From Desulforamulus reducens MI-1 (GTDB lineage Bacteria; Bacillota; Desulfotomaculia; Desulfotomaculales; Desulfotomaculaceae): 64,000 bases of DNA. Shown here one piece after another: positions 1 to 9,486 of the stretch. The notes under the pieces were generated by a model that was not told the origin of the DNA, ran no database searches, and worked only from the letters and a program-made list of their open reading frames with translations. The first letter of the stretch is position 1. The number at the start of each line of letters is the position of its first letter. Location of the stretch: assembly GCF_000016165.1 (NCBI RefSeq), contig NC_009253.1, positions 2,204,332-2,268,331 on the forward strand. Direction: 5' to 3'. Both the position numbers and the translations under genes were made by a program.

Positions 1-822
1 CGTACCCCCGCTTTCCCCTTTGGTAAAGAATTCATCTTCGCTTACTTCTTTGGCTTCGGTATGATGGGCTAGAAAAACAATTTCTACGTTTTGGTATTTA
101 GTACGCAGAAATCTTACCATCCAAAAGAAGAAGCTTCTGGCAATATATTTTTCAAAGGGACCCATAGATCCGGAGGTGTCCATCATCGCTAGTACCACTG
201 CACTGGACTCATATTTTGGTATAACTTCCCATGTTTTATATCTTAAATCATCCGGCGTAATCCCATGAATACCCGGGTTACCCTTTAAGGCATTGCGTTT
301 AAGGACTTCCAAAATAGTCCTTTTCCGATCAACATTGCTTTGGATACCATACTTTCTGACATCGCGAAATTCAATTGATTCTGAGGCCAATTGTTTATTC
401 TTTTTTTCTTTCAGATTGGGCAGTCCCAAATCTTCAAAAACTATTTTTTCTATCTCATCAATGGTTACATCAGCTTCGTAGTAATCATGGCCTGCTTCCT
501 CCCCCGCTCCGGGTCCATTACCCGGAGACTGTTGAGGATCACTCCCCAGTACGTCGCCAACTTTACTTTTACCATCTCCTTGCCCTGCATGTTTTTGCTT
601 CCTGGCATCATAGCGAAATCGATATTGATCCAATGAGCGAATGGGTACTTTAACAACCCTACGCCCATCTGACAAAATAATACTTTCTTCACTAACAATA
701 TCCGCCAGGTTCTTTTTGATTGCTTCGCGTACCTTCTCCCGATGACGGTGTTGGTCAACTTCACCTTTACGGTGAAGCGACCAATCTTCTCTGGTAATAA
801 TAAAATTATAGGTCAAAGCCAT
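1..822 (-). CDS. yhbH: YhbH (DUF444) stress/sporulation protein, partial
   Basis: The reading frame is open from the ATG at 822 to the window edge, so the C-terminus is missing (274 codons visible). The N-terminus contains [17 protein letters not shown] and a basic stretch ([14 protein letters not shown]). A Gly/Pro/Asp-rich linker follows, then a von Willebrand A-like segment with MMDTSGSMG, a metal-site type DxSxS motif, and [17 protein letters not shown]. These are hallmarks of the DUF444/YhbH family, which accompanies PrkA and often SpoVR in stationary-phase and sporulation operons. It starts 5 nt after the prkA stop, so the two are almost certainly co-transcribed. Biochemical function is unknown. 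SpoVR may lie beyond the left edge; that is inference. Confidence 0.92.
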   Translation of the reverse strand, partial: MALTYNFIITREDWSLHRKGEVDQHRHREKVREAIKKNLADIVSEESIILSDGRRVVKVPIRSLDQYRFRYDARKQKHAGQGDGKSKVGDVLGSDPQQSPGNGPGAGEEAGHDYYEADVTIDEIEKIVFEDLGLPNLKEKKNKQLASESIEFRDVRKYGIQSNVDRKRTILEVLKRNALKGNPGIHGITPDDLRYKTWEVIPKYESSAVVLAMMDTSGSMGPFEKYIARSFFFWMVRFLRTKYQNVEIVFLAHHTEAKEVSEDEFFTKGESGGT

Positions 823-827
823 CACTC

Positions 828-2723
828 CTAGCGACTTAACAAACTGCCCACATACTTCAAGAGTTCATTGGCACAAACAGGACAATATCCATGCTCAGCA
901 ATTAACCGTGCACTTACTTCATTAATTCTCTTTAACTGTTCGCCATCTGGTGTTTTGCTCGAGGTTGTAATCTTGACAATATCCTTTAAATCTGCAAACA
1001 ATTTTTTCTCAATGGCTTCCCGTAATCTCTCATGGCTGTTGTAGTTAAATTTTTTATTTTTTCTGGCATAACTGGATAGACGGATTAAAATCTCCTCTCG
1101 GAAAGCTTTCTTAGCATTTTCCGAAATACCAATTTGTTCCTCTATGGAGCGCATTAACTTTTCATCGGGGTCCATTTCTTCATCTGTAATTGGGTCCTTG
1201 GTTTTAACACCGTTACAGTATGCCTCTACATTATCCAAATAGTTATTAAACAACACCTTGGCTGATTCTTCAAAGGAATATACAAAAGCCTTTTGCACTT
1301 CTTTTTTTGCCATTTCATCGTACTCTTTTCTGGCTACGGAGATAAAATTAAGCAACCTCTCCTTCTCTTCCTGCGTGATGGACGGATGCTGATCAAGTCC
1401 ATCCTTAATAGCCCTAAGTACATCCAAAGGGTTAATACATTGCGTGTTTGTTCGAATCAGCGCCGAGGACAGGCGGTTTATAACATAGCGCGGATCAACC
1501 CCACTCATACCCTCATCAACGGCCTCATTATGAAGCTCTTTGAGATCCTTTTGTTTGAAGCCTTCTACATCTTCTCCATCATAAAGTTTCATTTTCTTAA
1601 CAATATCCATCCCCTGTTTCTTGGATTCCTTCAACCTGGATAGAACCGAAAAAATGCTTGCCACCCTTAGGGCATGGGGAGCGATATGAATAGAGTTTAA
1701 ATCACTTTGCTTAATAAGCTTTTCATAAATTTTCACTTCATCGGTAACCTTCAAATTATAAGGTATTTTCATGACAATGATCCGGGACTGAAGGGCTTCA
1801 TTTTTCTTATTGCTGATAAATGTCCGATACTCATTTTCATTGGTATGGGCAATGATCATCTCGTCGGCATAGATTAAAGCAAACCGACCGGCTTTAAAAT
1901 TTCCTTCCTGAGAAAGGGATAACAGATTCCATAAAAATTTTTCATCGCATTTTAGCATTTCCTGAAATTCCATTAATCCTCGGTTTGAAATATTTAATTC
2001 ACCATCAAAGCGATAGGCCCTGGGGTCGGATTCTGAACCATACTCTGCAATGGTAGAAAAATCGATACTCCCGGTTAAGTCGGCAATATCTTGGGATTTG
2101 GGATCAGATGGTGTAAATGTACCAATCCCCACCCGTTCATCCTCTGATAAGAATATTCTTTCAACCTGTACATTTTCTATTTTACCGCCGTATTCTGTTT
2201 CCAACATCATTCGACAGGAAGGGCAAAGTTCCCCTTCAATATAAACTCCATATTCCTTAGAAAAGTCATCCCGCAATTCTTTAGGGATTAAATGTAAGGG
2301 TTCTTCATGCATGGGGCAACCTTTAATTCCATAAAGGGCTCCCTTTTCAGTTCTACTAAATTGTTCTAGTCCCTTTTTAAGCATTGCCACCAGTGTGGAT
2401 TTTCCACCGCTGACAGGCCCCATCAATAACAAAATTCTCTTACGGACATCTAGTCTCCGAGCAGCTGGATGGAAATATTCTTCCACTAATTTTTCCAATG
2501 GATTATCCAAACCAAAAATCTCTTTGGAAAAGAATTTATAACCCCGCCCGCTCTCTTTTTCTTCCACACCTACTTCTCTAATCATATTGTATATTCTGGC
2601 ATGAGCCAGTTGGGTTACATAGGGCTTTTTCTTTACAATCCTTATATAATCCTCAAAGGTACCTTCCCAGGCCAGACTATTCTCTAATGAACGGTAATCT
2701 TCTAAACGTTTCAAAAAATCCAA
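828..2723 (-). CDS. prkA: PrkA serine protein kinase / AAA+ ATPase
   Basis: 631 residues, the usual size for PrkA. The N-terminal AAA+ domain has the P-loop GPVSGGKS at residues 102-109, and a C-terminal kinase-like region follows. The segment with [12 protein letters not shown] and CPSCR is typical of the family. PrkA proteins act in stationary phase and sporulation; kinase, ATPase and protease activities have all been reported for homologues, so the exact activity here is open. The start is a TTG at 2723, preceded by AAGGAGTGAT at good spacing; no ATG fits as well. It is the first gene of a prkA-yhbH unit. Upstream lies about 1.2 kb of gene-poor DNA, so the promoter should be just above 2724. 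Confidence 0.95.
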   Translation of the reverse strand: MDFLKRLEDYRSLENSLAWEGTFEDYIRIVKKKPYVTQLAHARIYNMIREVGVEEKESGRGYKFFSKEIFGLDNPLEKLVEEYFHPAARRLDVRKRILLLMGPVSGGKSTLVAMLKKGLEQFSRTEKGALYGIKGCPMHEEPLHLIPKELRDDFSKEYGVYIEGELCPSCRMMLETEYGGKIENVQVERIFLSEDERVGIGTFTPSDPKSQDIADLTGSIDFSTIAEYGSESDPRAYRFDGELNISNRGLMEFQEMLKCDEKFLWNLLSLSQEGNFKAGRFALIYADEMIIAHTNENEYRTFISNKKNEALQSRIIVMKIPYNLKVTDEVKIYEKLIKQSDLNSIHIAPHALRVASIFSVLSRLKESKKQGMDIVKKMKLYDGEDVEGFKQKDLKELHNEAVDEGMSGVDPRYVINRLSSALIRTNTQCINPLDVLRAIKDGLDQHPSITQEEKERLLNFISVARKEYDEMAKKEVQKAFVYSFEESAKVLFNNYLDNVEAYCNGVKTKDPITDEEMDPDEKLMRSIEEQIGISENAKKAFREEILIRLSSYARKNKKFNYNSHERLREAIEKKLFADLKDIVKITTSSKTPDGEQLKRINEVSARLIAEHGYCPVCANELLKYVGSLLSR

Positions 2724-3430
2724 TCTTTTATCACTCCTTTGCAGTGGAAATTAGCAGGGCAAAGACTTTCTATATGAATTTATATGCCGGTCCTTATATA
2801 AAAAGACGATTTGTAATAAAATGTAAAATTTGGTTTTAATTTTAGAAATTGTATGTGCCCGACTAATTCCAATCCTTCTATTTTTTAACTTTTGACTATT
2901 CTATTCTTCTAAGCAGAAAAGGTTCCCTGTAAAATTCCCCCTTGTCAGTGTTAATTTAAATATTTGGCTAGCTTGTTTCGGTTTTTTGCGATGGGAATTT
3001 TAGAAACAGGAACATAAAGACTGTACGTGATGTGTTAATTATTATTGCACAGGTGTAGATAAAACAACGGATGACAAGTAGAAAAATATTTAGGAAGCAG
3101 CTAAGTTCAGCAGGTAAGAGCGTTAGACAATATTAATTGATTTGCATATGGAGAGAGTTAACCCTGTCATGTGAGCCAGGGCTTTCTCTATTTTATTTCC
3201 ATTATATAATGTAACTTAAGTTTGCTAGAAAGGGGGGGTTGTGAACTTGCAAATTAAAATAGCATAGCTCTTGCAAAATAAATTGGTACAATTTTAGGCC
3301 TTGAACAGGTGATTTTGCAAATTATCCTAACCTAAGGATTAAAATTTTGCACAATAGCACATTCTTTTGGTTTAACAAAATATGAACATAAAAATAAGTT
3401 CGGCTACTAGATGTAACCGAACTTAAAAAT

Positions 3431-3646
3431 TTACATAGACATTTCTTGGACAGCCAATCGGACAACTTCCTCATCAATCGGTTCCTTTTTCATCTGATAT
3501 CCAGACAATAGACAGTTGGTAGCTAGGTTATTTATCAGGCGTGGCCAACCTCTAGAATGAGAGGTAATGGCCGAAATGGCAGACTCACTAAATATTTGAT
3601 GCCTTGCCCCGGCTAATTCTATGTGATGCTTTAGCGGTTTCTGAAG
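3431..3646 (-). pseudogene. C-terminal remnant of an ExeA/TniB-like transposon ATPase
   Basis: Reading the minus strand up to the TAA at 3431-3433 gives an open stretch containing KHHIELAGARHQIFSES, GWPRLINNLATNCLLSG and PIDEEVVRLAVQEM. This is the C-terminal lid region of the ExeA/TniB-type AAA ATPases that accompany DDE integrases in some Firmicute transposons. The Walker A and B motifs are absent, so only the last third survives. The 5' side runs into an unrelated dispersed repeat. The family call is from memory of conserved motifs. A decayed copy of the same type of element lies at 24273-25027. Confidence 0.6.
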
Positions 3647-3705
3647 GGTAAAAAAAGGACTTCACCCCTGTTCTGGTAGAAGTTACAAGTACCAACAAAT
3701 AACCA
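3630..3705 (-). repeat. Dispersed repeat, copy 1 (about 76 bp)
   Basis: The minus strand here is nearly identical to 22441-22516 on the plus strand, sharing words such as CCAGAACAGGGGTGAAGTCC and CCTTCAGAAACCGCTAAA. Both copies end at the same GCTAAA and then diverge. It probably marks an old recombination or insertion junction. Confidence 0.75.
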
Positions 3706-3927
3706 CAGGAAATAAAGAGGTGAAAGCTTATATAAAATACAGTAGGAAACATATTTCACAGAATTCCGTATCTGGTGAATTACACATAACTGAATCCCAG
3801 TCCAGATTGCGTATGCATTAATAAGGGAGTATCGCTAGCTACTAAAACGTAGTTTTGCAACACTACCCTAGAACAATTTTCATTATGTTTTTCTACAAGC
3901 ATATTAACTTTAAGTAACCATTTAATA

Positions 3928-4083
3928 TCAATGATGATAATTCTTTTCCTGTTCAAGTTTTTCTTCATCAAGTTTTGTAATGATTAAATTTTTGTCATCC
4001 ATCTGTGAGTGGTCGATGTTTAAAGTGGGTACCAAACTGTAACAAACTTCTTCTCCCTCAATCCACGTCAATAAATATTGCAT
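3928..4083 (-). CDS. Small hypothetical protein, 51 aa
   Basis: An open frame of 51 codons begins with MQYLLTWIEGEEVCYSLVP and ends in a charged tail (KLDEEKLEQEKNYHH). A GAGGGGTGG ribosome binding site precedes the ATG at 4083. No known domain is recognised and no transmembrane segment is obvious. It lies downstream of gatD in the same direction, about 100 nt away, but the gap makes operon membership uncertain. The good ribosome binding site is the main reason to accept it; function unknown. Confidence 0.5.
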   Translation of the reverse strand: MQYLLTWIEGEEVCYSLVPTLNIDHSQMDDKNLIITKLDEEKLEQEKNYHH

Positions 4084-4186
4084 GAAACCACCCCTCATGT
4101 TTGTATCTTGTATACAGTATTAATCTTGTGATTATTGTAGCAAATTAGAGGGTGCATGACAATGCTTTTCTTGTTAATTTTAATAT

Positions 4187-4912
4187 TTATTTTTTCAAAT
4201 ATCTGTCTATCATTACTTTGACAGCTGCCTCTTCAAATTCATTCTCAAGTGGTATCAAATCCGTTTTTATCCCCCGCCGTTCAAGAGCGAGCTGTATTAA
4301 CATGTCTGTAAACTTGCTATTCTTCGGTAAGAGAGGTCCATGTAAGTAGGAGCAAAAGACATTTTGATACCTTGCCCCCTCCGAGCCATCTTGTCCATTG
4401 TTACCATGACCAACAAGAACTTTTCCAAGTGGATCAAGATTACCAATAAAGGTTTGCCCTGAATGATTTTCAAATCCTACCACATTGACAGATTGATTTG
4501 CAATCTTCATTTCTAAAACAACATTGCCTATGAGCCTTTGCTGTCCAGCCTTCGTATAAAGGTCCAAAATACCTAAGCCGGGTATCTTCTGACCATCAGA
4601 TGTTAAGTAGTATTGACCCAGCATCTGATACCCTCCACAAATGGCTAAGACCACAAGTCCTTTATCAATGGCTTCTTTTAGAGAATTCTTCCTTTGTAGC
4701 AAATCCGCTGCCATTAAATTCTGCTCTCGATCAGAACCTCCTCCAAGAAACAAGAAATCAATCTCATTAAAATCCACAGGTTCCCCTACATTAACTTCTA
4801 TAAGTTCAACGGGGATTTTTCGCCAACAACAGCGCTGAACAAAGGCAATTACATTTCCCCTGTCACCATATAAATTTAGTAAATCAGGATATAGATGACA
4901 AACCTTTAACAT
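4187..4912 (-). CDS. gatD: GatD, glutaminase subunit of lipid II isoglutaminyl synthase
   Basis: A 241-residue class I glutamine amidotransferase of the CobB/CobQ-like type. The nucleophile is Cys92 in LAICGGYQMLG and the catalytic His is His191 in YLHGPL. It releases ammonia from glutamine for MurT, which amidates the alpha-carboxyl of D-Glu in lipid II at the cytoplasmic face of the membrane. The gene overlaps the 3' end of murT by 29 nt, the usual murT-gatD arrangement, so translational coupling is likely. Length and motifs match the family, and the start ATG at 4912 lies inside murT. Confidence 0.95.
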   Translation of the reverse strand: MLKVCHLYPDLLNLYGDRGNVIAFVQRCCWRKIPVELIEVNVGEPVDFNEIDFLFLGGGSDREQNLMAADLLQRKNSLKEAIDKGLVVLAICGGYQMLGQYYLTSDGQKIPGLGILDLYTKAGQQRLIGNVVLEMKIANQSVNVVGFENHSGQTFIGNLDPLGKVLVGHGNNGQDGSEGARYQNVFCSYLHGPLLPKNSKFTDMLIQLALERRGIKTDLIPLENEFEEAAVKVMIDRYLKK

Positions 4913-6284
4913 TTAGTTCCTCCTTTTCTGCCAACCCCAACAATATTCTCTGGGCAGGCCAGAGGGCTGTATAAGTAGAAAAAAGGTAAATACTTTCTCC
5001 GGGATCTTCTAGTGCTTTTAGAATGGCGGCATCCATTTCTTGAATTACAGTAATTTTCTCCACGGGAACTCCAGCATATTTTAAACGCAGGGCCATTTCT
5101 TCACCCCGTAATCCTGAACAGGTAAAGGTTTCAATACTCTGATGCCCTTGGGCCAAATGTTCAAAATCCACATCCCAGAGCCAAGATATATCCCTACCGT
5201 CTGCATCGTTATCGTTTACTGCCATAAACACATTTTTAGATCCATGCAGACTCATGAGGGTAGTAATCCCCTCATTATAACCCGTGGGATTTTTAACTAG
5301 ATTTAATATGGCACTCTTTCCTTTATAATTAAAAGTTTCCATTCTTCCAATGGCGGGTTTGTATTTAAGAAGTCCTTGTAAAATCTGTTCATTGTCAATT
5401 CCCACCAGATATCCCACTGTAAAAGCAGCCAGTGCATTATAAAGGTTGTAAAACCCTTGTGTATGAATGGCTAATTTTGTTTCACCACCAGGGTAGCGAA
5501 TACGACATTGCAGGGCAATCCCCTGGTTTATTACATCGGATGCCTCAATCTCCGGGTCTTCCCGTTTAAATCCACATTGAGCACAGGCATAGGAACCCAG
5601 TTGGCTATACTGAAAGGAAAGATAGTATAGTTCATTCCCACAATGGGGGCAAAACCTAGATTCTCTGGTTTGCTTTGCTCCGTTTCCCGTACGCTGGTTT
5701 GGTGCTAACCCAAAAAAACTGGCATTATGTCCTGTGGCTTCTTTCATTTGAGCAACTAATGGATCGTCTGTATTTAAAACTAATTGTACATCAAGGAGGC
5801 TTTTTAAAGCTTCCTTGACCATTTTTACAGTTGTATCCAGTTCTCCGTAACGATCTAGCTGGTCTCGAAAGAAATTGTTTACTACAACAATCTGCGGTTT
5901 TACTTCTTTAACTACCTTTGGAAAGGATGCTTCATCCACTTCTAACAAGGCATAGTCACAATCAACCCGTCCCAACCAATCAGCGTATTTAATAAAGGCG
6001 GCCGTTACACCTGTTATTAAATTAGCACCCTCCTGGTTTAGGACCACCTTGTATCCCCCGTTCTGAATAACATTGGCAATCATATTATTAGTTGTGGTCT
6101 TTCCATTTGTGCCAGTAACCATTATAACACCCTTGCGAGCTTGTCCAGCCAAATCTCCTAATGTATCTTTGTAGATTTTCCTTGCCACTACACCGGGCAG
6201 CGAAGATCCTTTCCAACCCAATTTGCGACTAACAAAGCCGGCAAACTTGGCCGCTAAAACTGCCATTACAAGTCTTATGTTCAT
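4884..6284 (-). CDS. murT: MurT, ATP-binding subunit of lipid II isoglutaminyl synthase
   Basis: 466 residues of Mur-ligase type. The P-loop GTNGKTTT is at about residues 58-65, NNFFRDQLDRYGE follows, and a four-cysteine zinc ribbon (CPHCG then CAQCG) sits near residues 208-235, as in MurT of Gram-positive bacteria. A DUF1727-type C-terminal domain carries the glutaminase contact region. With GatD it converts D-Glu in the lipid II stem peptide to D-isoglutamine using ATP. The first residues are hydrophobic (LVMAVLAAKFAGF) and may lie at the membrane. A weak GGTGGG precedes the ATG. murT is the first gene of the two-gene unit. Confidence 0.95.
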   Translation of the reverse strand: MNIRLVMAVLAAKFAGFVSRKLGWKGSSLPGVVARKIYKDTLGDLAGQARKGVIMVTGTNGKTTTNNMIANVIQNGGYKVVLNQEGANLITGVTAAFIKYADWLGRVDCDYALLEVDEASFPKVVKEVKPQIVVVNNFFRDQLDRYGELDTTVKMVKEALKSLLDVQLVLNTDDPLVAQMKEATGHNASFFGLAPNQRTGNGAKQTRESRFCPHCGNELYYLSFQYSQLGSYACAQCGFKREDPEIEASDVINQGIALQCRIRYPGGETKLAIHTQGFYNLYNALAAFTVGYLVGIDNEQILQGLLKYKPAIGRMETFNYKGKSAILNLVKNPTGYNEGITTLMSLHGSKNVFMAVNDNDADGRDISWLWDVDFEHLAQGHQSIETFTCSGLRGEEMALRLKYAGVPVEKITVIQEMDAAILKALEDPGESIYLFSTYTALWPAQRILLGLAEKEELNVKGLSSIS

Positions 6285-6584
6285 ATAAGCAACCCACCGT
6301 TTTTCTAATTTTTATTTTATCCCTTTCCAAGTTAAGGTAAACTCATCTTGTAATCTATTGATTCTTACGATATGTTTACATAGACAAAATAATTTTCTGT
6401 CCCTCTGGTCATGATTGGACCTCTACCATTGCATTCAACCAATTCCTAAAACTTCTTTAGCTTTAGTTTAGTGTCTACCACGTGAATTATATCCCCGCAA
6501 TACTGTGGCGTCAATAAATGAAATACTTTCGTCTAAACAGAAACATTATGGTAAGATATTACATATCATTTTAGGGGTGATACA
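6285..6584. other. Intergenic region between murT and a DUF456 gene
   Basis: 300 bp between divergent genes, so both promoters should lie here. A short minus-strand open stretch around 6420-6530 (FIDATVLRGYNSRGRH) might be the relic of a transposase-like gene, but it is interrupted and I cannot name it. TAAGAT near 6551 is a possible -10 box for the plus-strand gene. Nothing else is recognisable. Confidence 0.35.
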
Positions 6585-7064
6585 ATGTCAACACCAGGGC
6601 TAATTATAGCTAGTATCTTTTTCATTGTGGGAATGGCAGGTATTTTTCTTCCAATTTTACCCGGAGCCCCTTTGCTACTGGCCGGAATGCTTGTTTACGG
6701 TTTTTTTGAGCATTTTACTCACTTAACATGGCAGTTTTTTGCTGGCCAGTCTATTTTAGTTGCCTTTGTATTTGGTATTGATTATTTGGCTAGCATTTGG
6801 GGGGTTAAAAAATACGGGGGCTCAAAATACGCCGTCTGGGGTTCCATTATCGGTACCATTATGGGACTCTTTCTACTGGGCCCCCTTGGCGTCATAATAG
6901 GACCCTTTCTGGGTGCGGTATTTGGCGAATTAATTGTTTGCCGCAATTATAACCAGGCATTTAAAGCTGGTTTAGGTACACTAATTGGTTTTTTAGGAGG
7001 TGCACTTGCCAAACTATTTTTACAAATATTAATGATAATATGGTTCTTTAACGTTATTCAATAG
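6585..7064 (+). CDS. DUF456 family membrane protein
   Basis: 159 residues, almost entirely hydrophobic and glycine-rich. Four or five membrane helices are visible, with the family-like pattern GIFLPILPGAPLLLAGML near the N-terminus and GPLGVIIGPFLGAVFGEL in the middle. DUF456 proteins are widespread integral membrane proteins without a settled function. The gene stands alone: upstream is the divergent murT, and downstream a bidirectional terminator separates it from a convergent gene. An AGGGGTGAT ribosome binding site precedes the ATG at 6585. Confidence 0.85.
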   Translation: MSTPGLIIASIFFIVGMAGIFLPILPGAPLLLAGMLVYGFFEHFTHLTWQFFAGQSILVAFVFGIDYLASIWGVKKYGGSKYAVWGSIIGTIMGLFLLGPLGVIIGPFLGAVFGELIVCRNYNQAFKAGLGTLIGFLGGALAKLFLQILMIIWFFNVIQ

Positions 7065-7067
7065 GAA

Positions 7068-7107
7068 AATACAACAACCCGCCCCGAATATTGGGGCGAG
7101 TTGTATT
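7068..7107. terminator. Bidirectional terminator
   Basis: CGCCCC at 7080-7085 pairs with GGGGCG at 7093-7098, extended by AATACAAC/GTTGTATT outside an internal bulge. It lies between two convergent genes and can serve both strands. Confidence 0.8.
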
Positions 7108-7492
7108 ACTCTGCATCTTCCTCCCGAGGTAATTCTTTATATGGTACAGGTTTACCTATTTCCATCCCACTATCTAAAACCCAAATGCCTTCAATATCCC
7201 TCTCAAAGCCCAACTCATCTTGGGCACAGATCATGCCGTTACTTAAAACCCCTCTTAGTTTACCCTTTTTTATTTTCTTACCTCCGGGAAGTTTAGCACC
7301 ATGTAGTGCCACAGGAACCTTTAGATTGGGTGCAACATTCTTTGCTCCACACACTATTTGTAAAGGCTCTTCCTGCCCCACATTAACGGTACAAATAGTT
7401 AATTTTTCAGCATCTGGGTGTTTTTCAGTAGCGATAATTTCTCCCACAATAATTTTATCACTGGTTAATAATTCATCTATTTCTTGGATCAC
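7106..7492 (-). CDS. Stand-alone tRNA-binding (EMAP-II/YtpR-type) protein
   Basis: 128 residues forming one OB-fold tRNA-binding domain like the N-terminal part of PheT. Diagnostic runs are VGEIIATEKHPDAEKL, QIVCGAKNVAPNLKVPVA and GVLSNGMICAQDELG. Free-standing versions are common in Firmicutes; their role is presumed tRNA binding or support of aminoacylation but is not well defined. The start is a GTG at 7492 behind GGAGGAAG. It lacks the longer N-terminal part of YtpR, so it is nearer to the short form. It converges on the DUF456 gene. Confidence 0.88.
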   Translation of the reverse strand: MIQEIDELLTSDKIIVGEIIATEKHPDAEKLTICTVNVGQEEPLQIVCGAKNVAPNLKVPVALHGAKLPGGKKIKKGKLRGVLSNGMICAQDELGFERDIEGIWVLDSGMEIGKPVPYKELPREEDAE

Positions 7493-7521
7493 TTGGAATA
7501 CTTCCTCCCATTCATCTTGTT

Positions 7522-7782
7522 CTAGATTATTATTATATCTGGAAAAATATTAAATAACAACAAAGCAAAATGACAAAAAGTCCACATTGGTGGACTTTTT
7601 ACAGGTTGTGTGTAGGCAAGAGTTAAACCGCAAATCATGCAGTTAATAACCCCCACCATTATTGTATTCATTATACCGCAAAGCATGTAAAGGTCAATAG
7701 ATTTGAATAATTTTCTAATAGTGCTTTTTTTCACAGGTACATTATCCTTTTCTTCATCTTTCTTAGCTTTATATTTTTTCAA
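7522..7782 (-). CDS. Doubtful small ORF after the DnaI-like gene
   Basis: 86 codons with a lysine-rich start (MKKYKAKKDEEKD) and two possible membrane segments. It overlaps the preceding gene by 14 nt, which suits a coupled gene. However, a strong terminator hairpin at 7575-7600 lies within its last third and would cut the transcript. Either the frame is not real or it is a short relic. No family recognised. Confidence 0.25.
   Translation of the reverse strand: MKKYKAKKDEEKDNVPVKKSTIRKLFKSIDLYMLCGIMNTIMVGVINCMICGLTLAYTQPVKSPPMWTFCHFALLLFNIFPDIIII
7575..7600 (-). terminator. Rho-independent terminator
   Basis: AAAAAGTCCAC and GTGGACTTTTT form a perfect 11-bp stem with a 4-nt loop, ending in a U-run on either strand. 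On the minus strand it ends the DnaI-like gene's transcript. Confidence 0.8.
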
Positions 7783-8620
7783 AAAAACTTGAATGTCTAA
7801 TTTGCCCCGCTTTTTCTTCCCTTAATACCTCCCGGATATCCCTTTCCCGTTCGAGCCATAGAGGACGGCACATTTGTTCAATCCGTGAGACCGTGCGTTC
7901 ACCTATTAAATTTGTTAAATCTCCTGCCAGAATTAGATTGGTGGTTATGATTGTCGGTAATTCATGATTCACCCGATAGTTTATTATGTTATAAAGTTTA
8001 TTTTTGGTCCACTCTGTATAGCTATGTGCACCTAAATCGTCCATAACTAATAAGGGTATTTCACAGGCAGCTTCCACGAGGGTATACTCTGAATAACCAC
8101 CAGCGGCATTACTATAGCTGGCTTTTATTTTTTCTAACAAATCTGGAACAATTACAAACAAAACCTCTTTATCAGAATTACGTAACACTTGATTAACAAT
8201 ACAACAGGCCAAAAATGTTTTGCCCGACCCCACAGGCCCTTGAATCAATAGTCCCTCCGTCACTTTTCCCTTTATAAAATCCCTGGCAAATTCCTGAGCA
8301 AACAGATAGGTTTTTTGTGCTATTTCTAAATAAGTTCTTTTAGATAAAGGTTCTTTTAAAGATGAAGAATAATATCTAAAATCAAAATTGTTAAAGGAAT
8401 GTTTTAGCATGGATTTTGGTATCTGGCAATTCTTGAATTTATTTTCCAGAGACCTTCTTTTAACACATTGGCAAGGGACCGCAAATTCACCCTCCATATA
8501 AATTCCCCTGTCCTGGCATTTATTACACTCAAATTTTGTTATCCTTTTTTCTTTGCTTGGGGTTTCCTTATTCCTTGCTTTTAAATCCTTAATTACCTTC
8601 TCAGGGTTAAAGTAATCCAT
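7769..8620 (-). CDS. DnaI/DnaC-like ATP-binding protein
   Basis: 283 residues. An N-terminal zinc-binding segment (CNKCQDRG then VPCQC) precedes an IstB-like AAA+ domain with Walker A GPVGSGKT, Walker B LLVMDDLGAH and sensor-like PTIITTNL. This matches helicase loaders of the DnaI/DnaC type, and also phage or transposon IstB proteins. The four-cysteine N-terminus and stand-alone location favour a chromosomal DnaI-like loader. No helicase or primosomal gene is adjacent to confirm it. The ATG at 8620 follows GGAGGG. A terminator lies downstream at 7575-7600. Confidence 0.8.
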   Translation of the reverse strand: MDYFNPEKVIKDLKARNKETPSKEKRITKFECNKCQDRGIYMEGEFAVPCQCVKRRSLENKFKNCQIPKSMLKHSFNNFDFRYYSSSLKEPLSKRTYLEIAQKTYLFAQEFARDFIKGKVTEGLLIQGPVGSGKTFLACCIVNQVLRNSDKEVLFVIVPDLLEKIKASYSNAAGGYSEYTLVEAACEIPLLVMDDLGAHSYTEWTKNKLYNIINYRVNHELPTIITTNLILAGDLTNLIGERTVSRIEQMCRPLWLERERDIREVLREEKAGQIRHSSFFEKI

Positions 8621-8818
8621 CTTTCACCCTCCAATTTTGGATCTTATTTCATCAATTATTAAACTAATCAAGAATAATCATTTCATTATATTATTTTACC
8701 CTAACTGACTAGAATCTGGCCAGTTCCATATAAAAAGGAAAAAATTGTTGGTTATGGTTTTCAAACCCTCAAGTTAAGACTATAATAAATTTAGTAACGA
8801 CATAAAGGAGTAACAAAA

Positions 8819-9121
8819 ATGCTTGCACCTTGGGTTTGGAGCCTTGTAACACTGTTTTTCTGCATTGGCATCAGGAAATACCGTCCCCCTAAGAGCACAC
8901 TGCCATCTTTACTGATGGCATGGTCATCAGTGGTATTTTTCGTTTCTTTGGTTCTTTTTATTGATGGTCTTATCATAAAACCTGCCAGTTTTTCTTGGGA
9001 ACCAATGGTTTTATCCTTTGGTATTTTCCTTTTCTGCATACCATTGTATATTAAATATAACCAAGTCAAAAACAAGCAAGTTAAATCATCTAATAAGAAA
9101 TCAAAAGTTCGTGCATGCTAA
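8819..9121 (+). CDS. Small membrane protein, 100 aa
   Basis: Three hydrophobic segments can be seen (WVWSLVTLFFCIGI, MAWSSVVFFVSLVLFI, VLSFGIFLFCIPLYI), followed by a basic cytoplasmic tail. A strong ribosome binding site (AAAGGAGTAAC) precedes the ATG, and a TATAAT sits at about 8780. No family recognised. The next gene, a zinc ribbon, begins 17 nt after its stop, so the two probably share a transcript. Confidence 0.65.
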   Translation: MLAPWVWSLVTLFFCIGIRKYRPPKSTLPSLLMAWSSVVFFVSLVLFIDGLIIKPASFSWEPMVLSFGIFLFCIPLYIKYNQVKNKQVKSSNKKSKVRAC

Positions 9122-9138
9122 ATATTGGAGGTGCTTTT

Positions 9139-9321
9139 TTGACCGATCTAAACATTCAATTTACCTGCCCTGATTGCGATCACTCCTTCTTTCTTGATTC
9201 CGAAGAAATATTAGAAAGTGAATTTCTCAAATGCCCTTCCTGTGGTTGTGCCCTTTCTGAAGAAGAGCTAAGGCATTTAAGAATTGCCATTAATTATATG
9301 AAAGAAAAGAGTACGCATTAA
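9139..9321 (+). CDS. Small zinc-ribbon protein, 60 aa
   Basis: Two CxxC pairs (CPDC and CPSC, then GC) form a compact zinc ribbon; the rest is a short helical tail. The best start is the TTG at 9139, which has GGAGGT 7 nt upstream; the in-frame ATG at 9115 has no ribosome binding site and overlaps the previous gene. Such proteins often act as regulators or adaptors, but function cannot be assigned. It follows the 100-aa membrane protein. Confidence 0.7.
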   Translation: MTDLNIQFTCPDCDHSFFLDSEEILESEFLKCPSCGCALSEEELRHLRIAINYMKEKSTH

Positions 9322-9486
9322 TCTTTAGTACATACAAAAAACTTTATAGATGATATTTTTTTTAGGAGCATTCCTGTAAGGAAATAAAATGGTCTTTGTA
9401 AAAGAAAAGCACCTCCTGTAATATACTGGGTGTCGAGCTATCTAGGCGACCGACCCCTAATTTAATCACACAGGAGGTACTTCAAA

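Larger units (their letters stand above)
2724..3927. other. Gene-poor region with transposon debris
   Basis: No convincing intact gene is visible in about 1.2 kb. AT-rich DNA upstream of prkA should hold its promoter. An AACCCTG/CAGGGCTT hairpin followed by a T-rich stretch near 3157-3200 could terminate plus-strand transcription. At 3431-3646 there is the tail of a transposon ATPase, and at 3630-3705 a copy of a dispersed repeat. The rest shows nothing I can assign. Confidence 0.6.

Noticed and set aside
465-764. 99-codon minus-strand frame
   Set aside because: It is out of frame with yhbH, which explains this stretch with family-specific motifs.
3091-3131. D-arm-like word (AGTTCAGCAGGTAAGAGCG) resembling a tRNA 5' half
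   Set aside because: No T-arm, anticodon arm or acceptor partner follows, so no tRNA can be built. It might be an attachment-site relic but that is too weak.
3780-3971. 63-codon minus-strand frame
   Set aside because: No ribosome binding site, and it overlaps the better-supported 51-aa gene in another frame.
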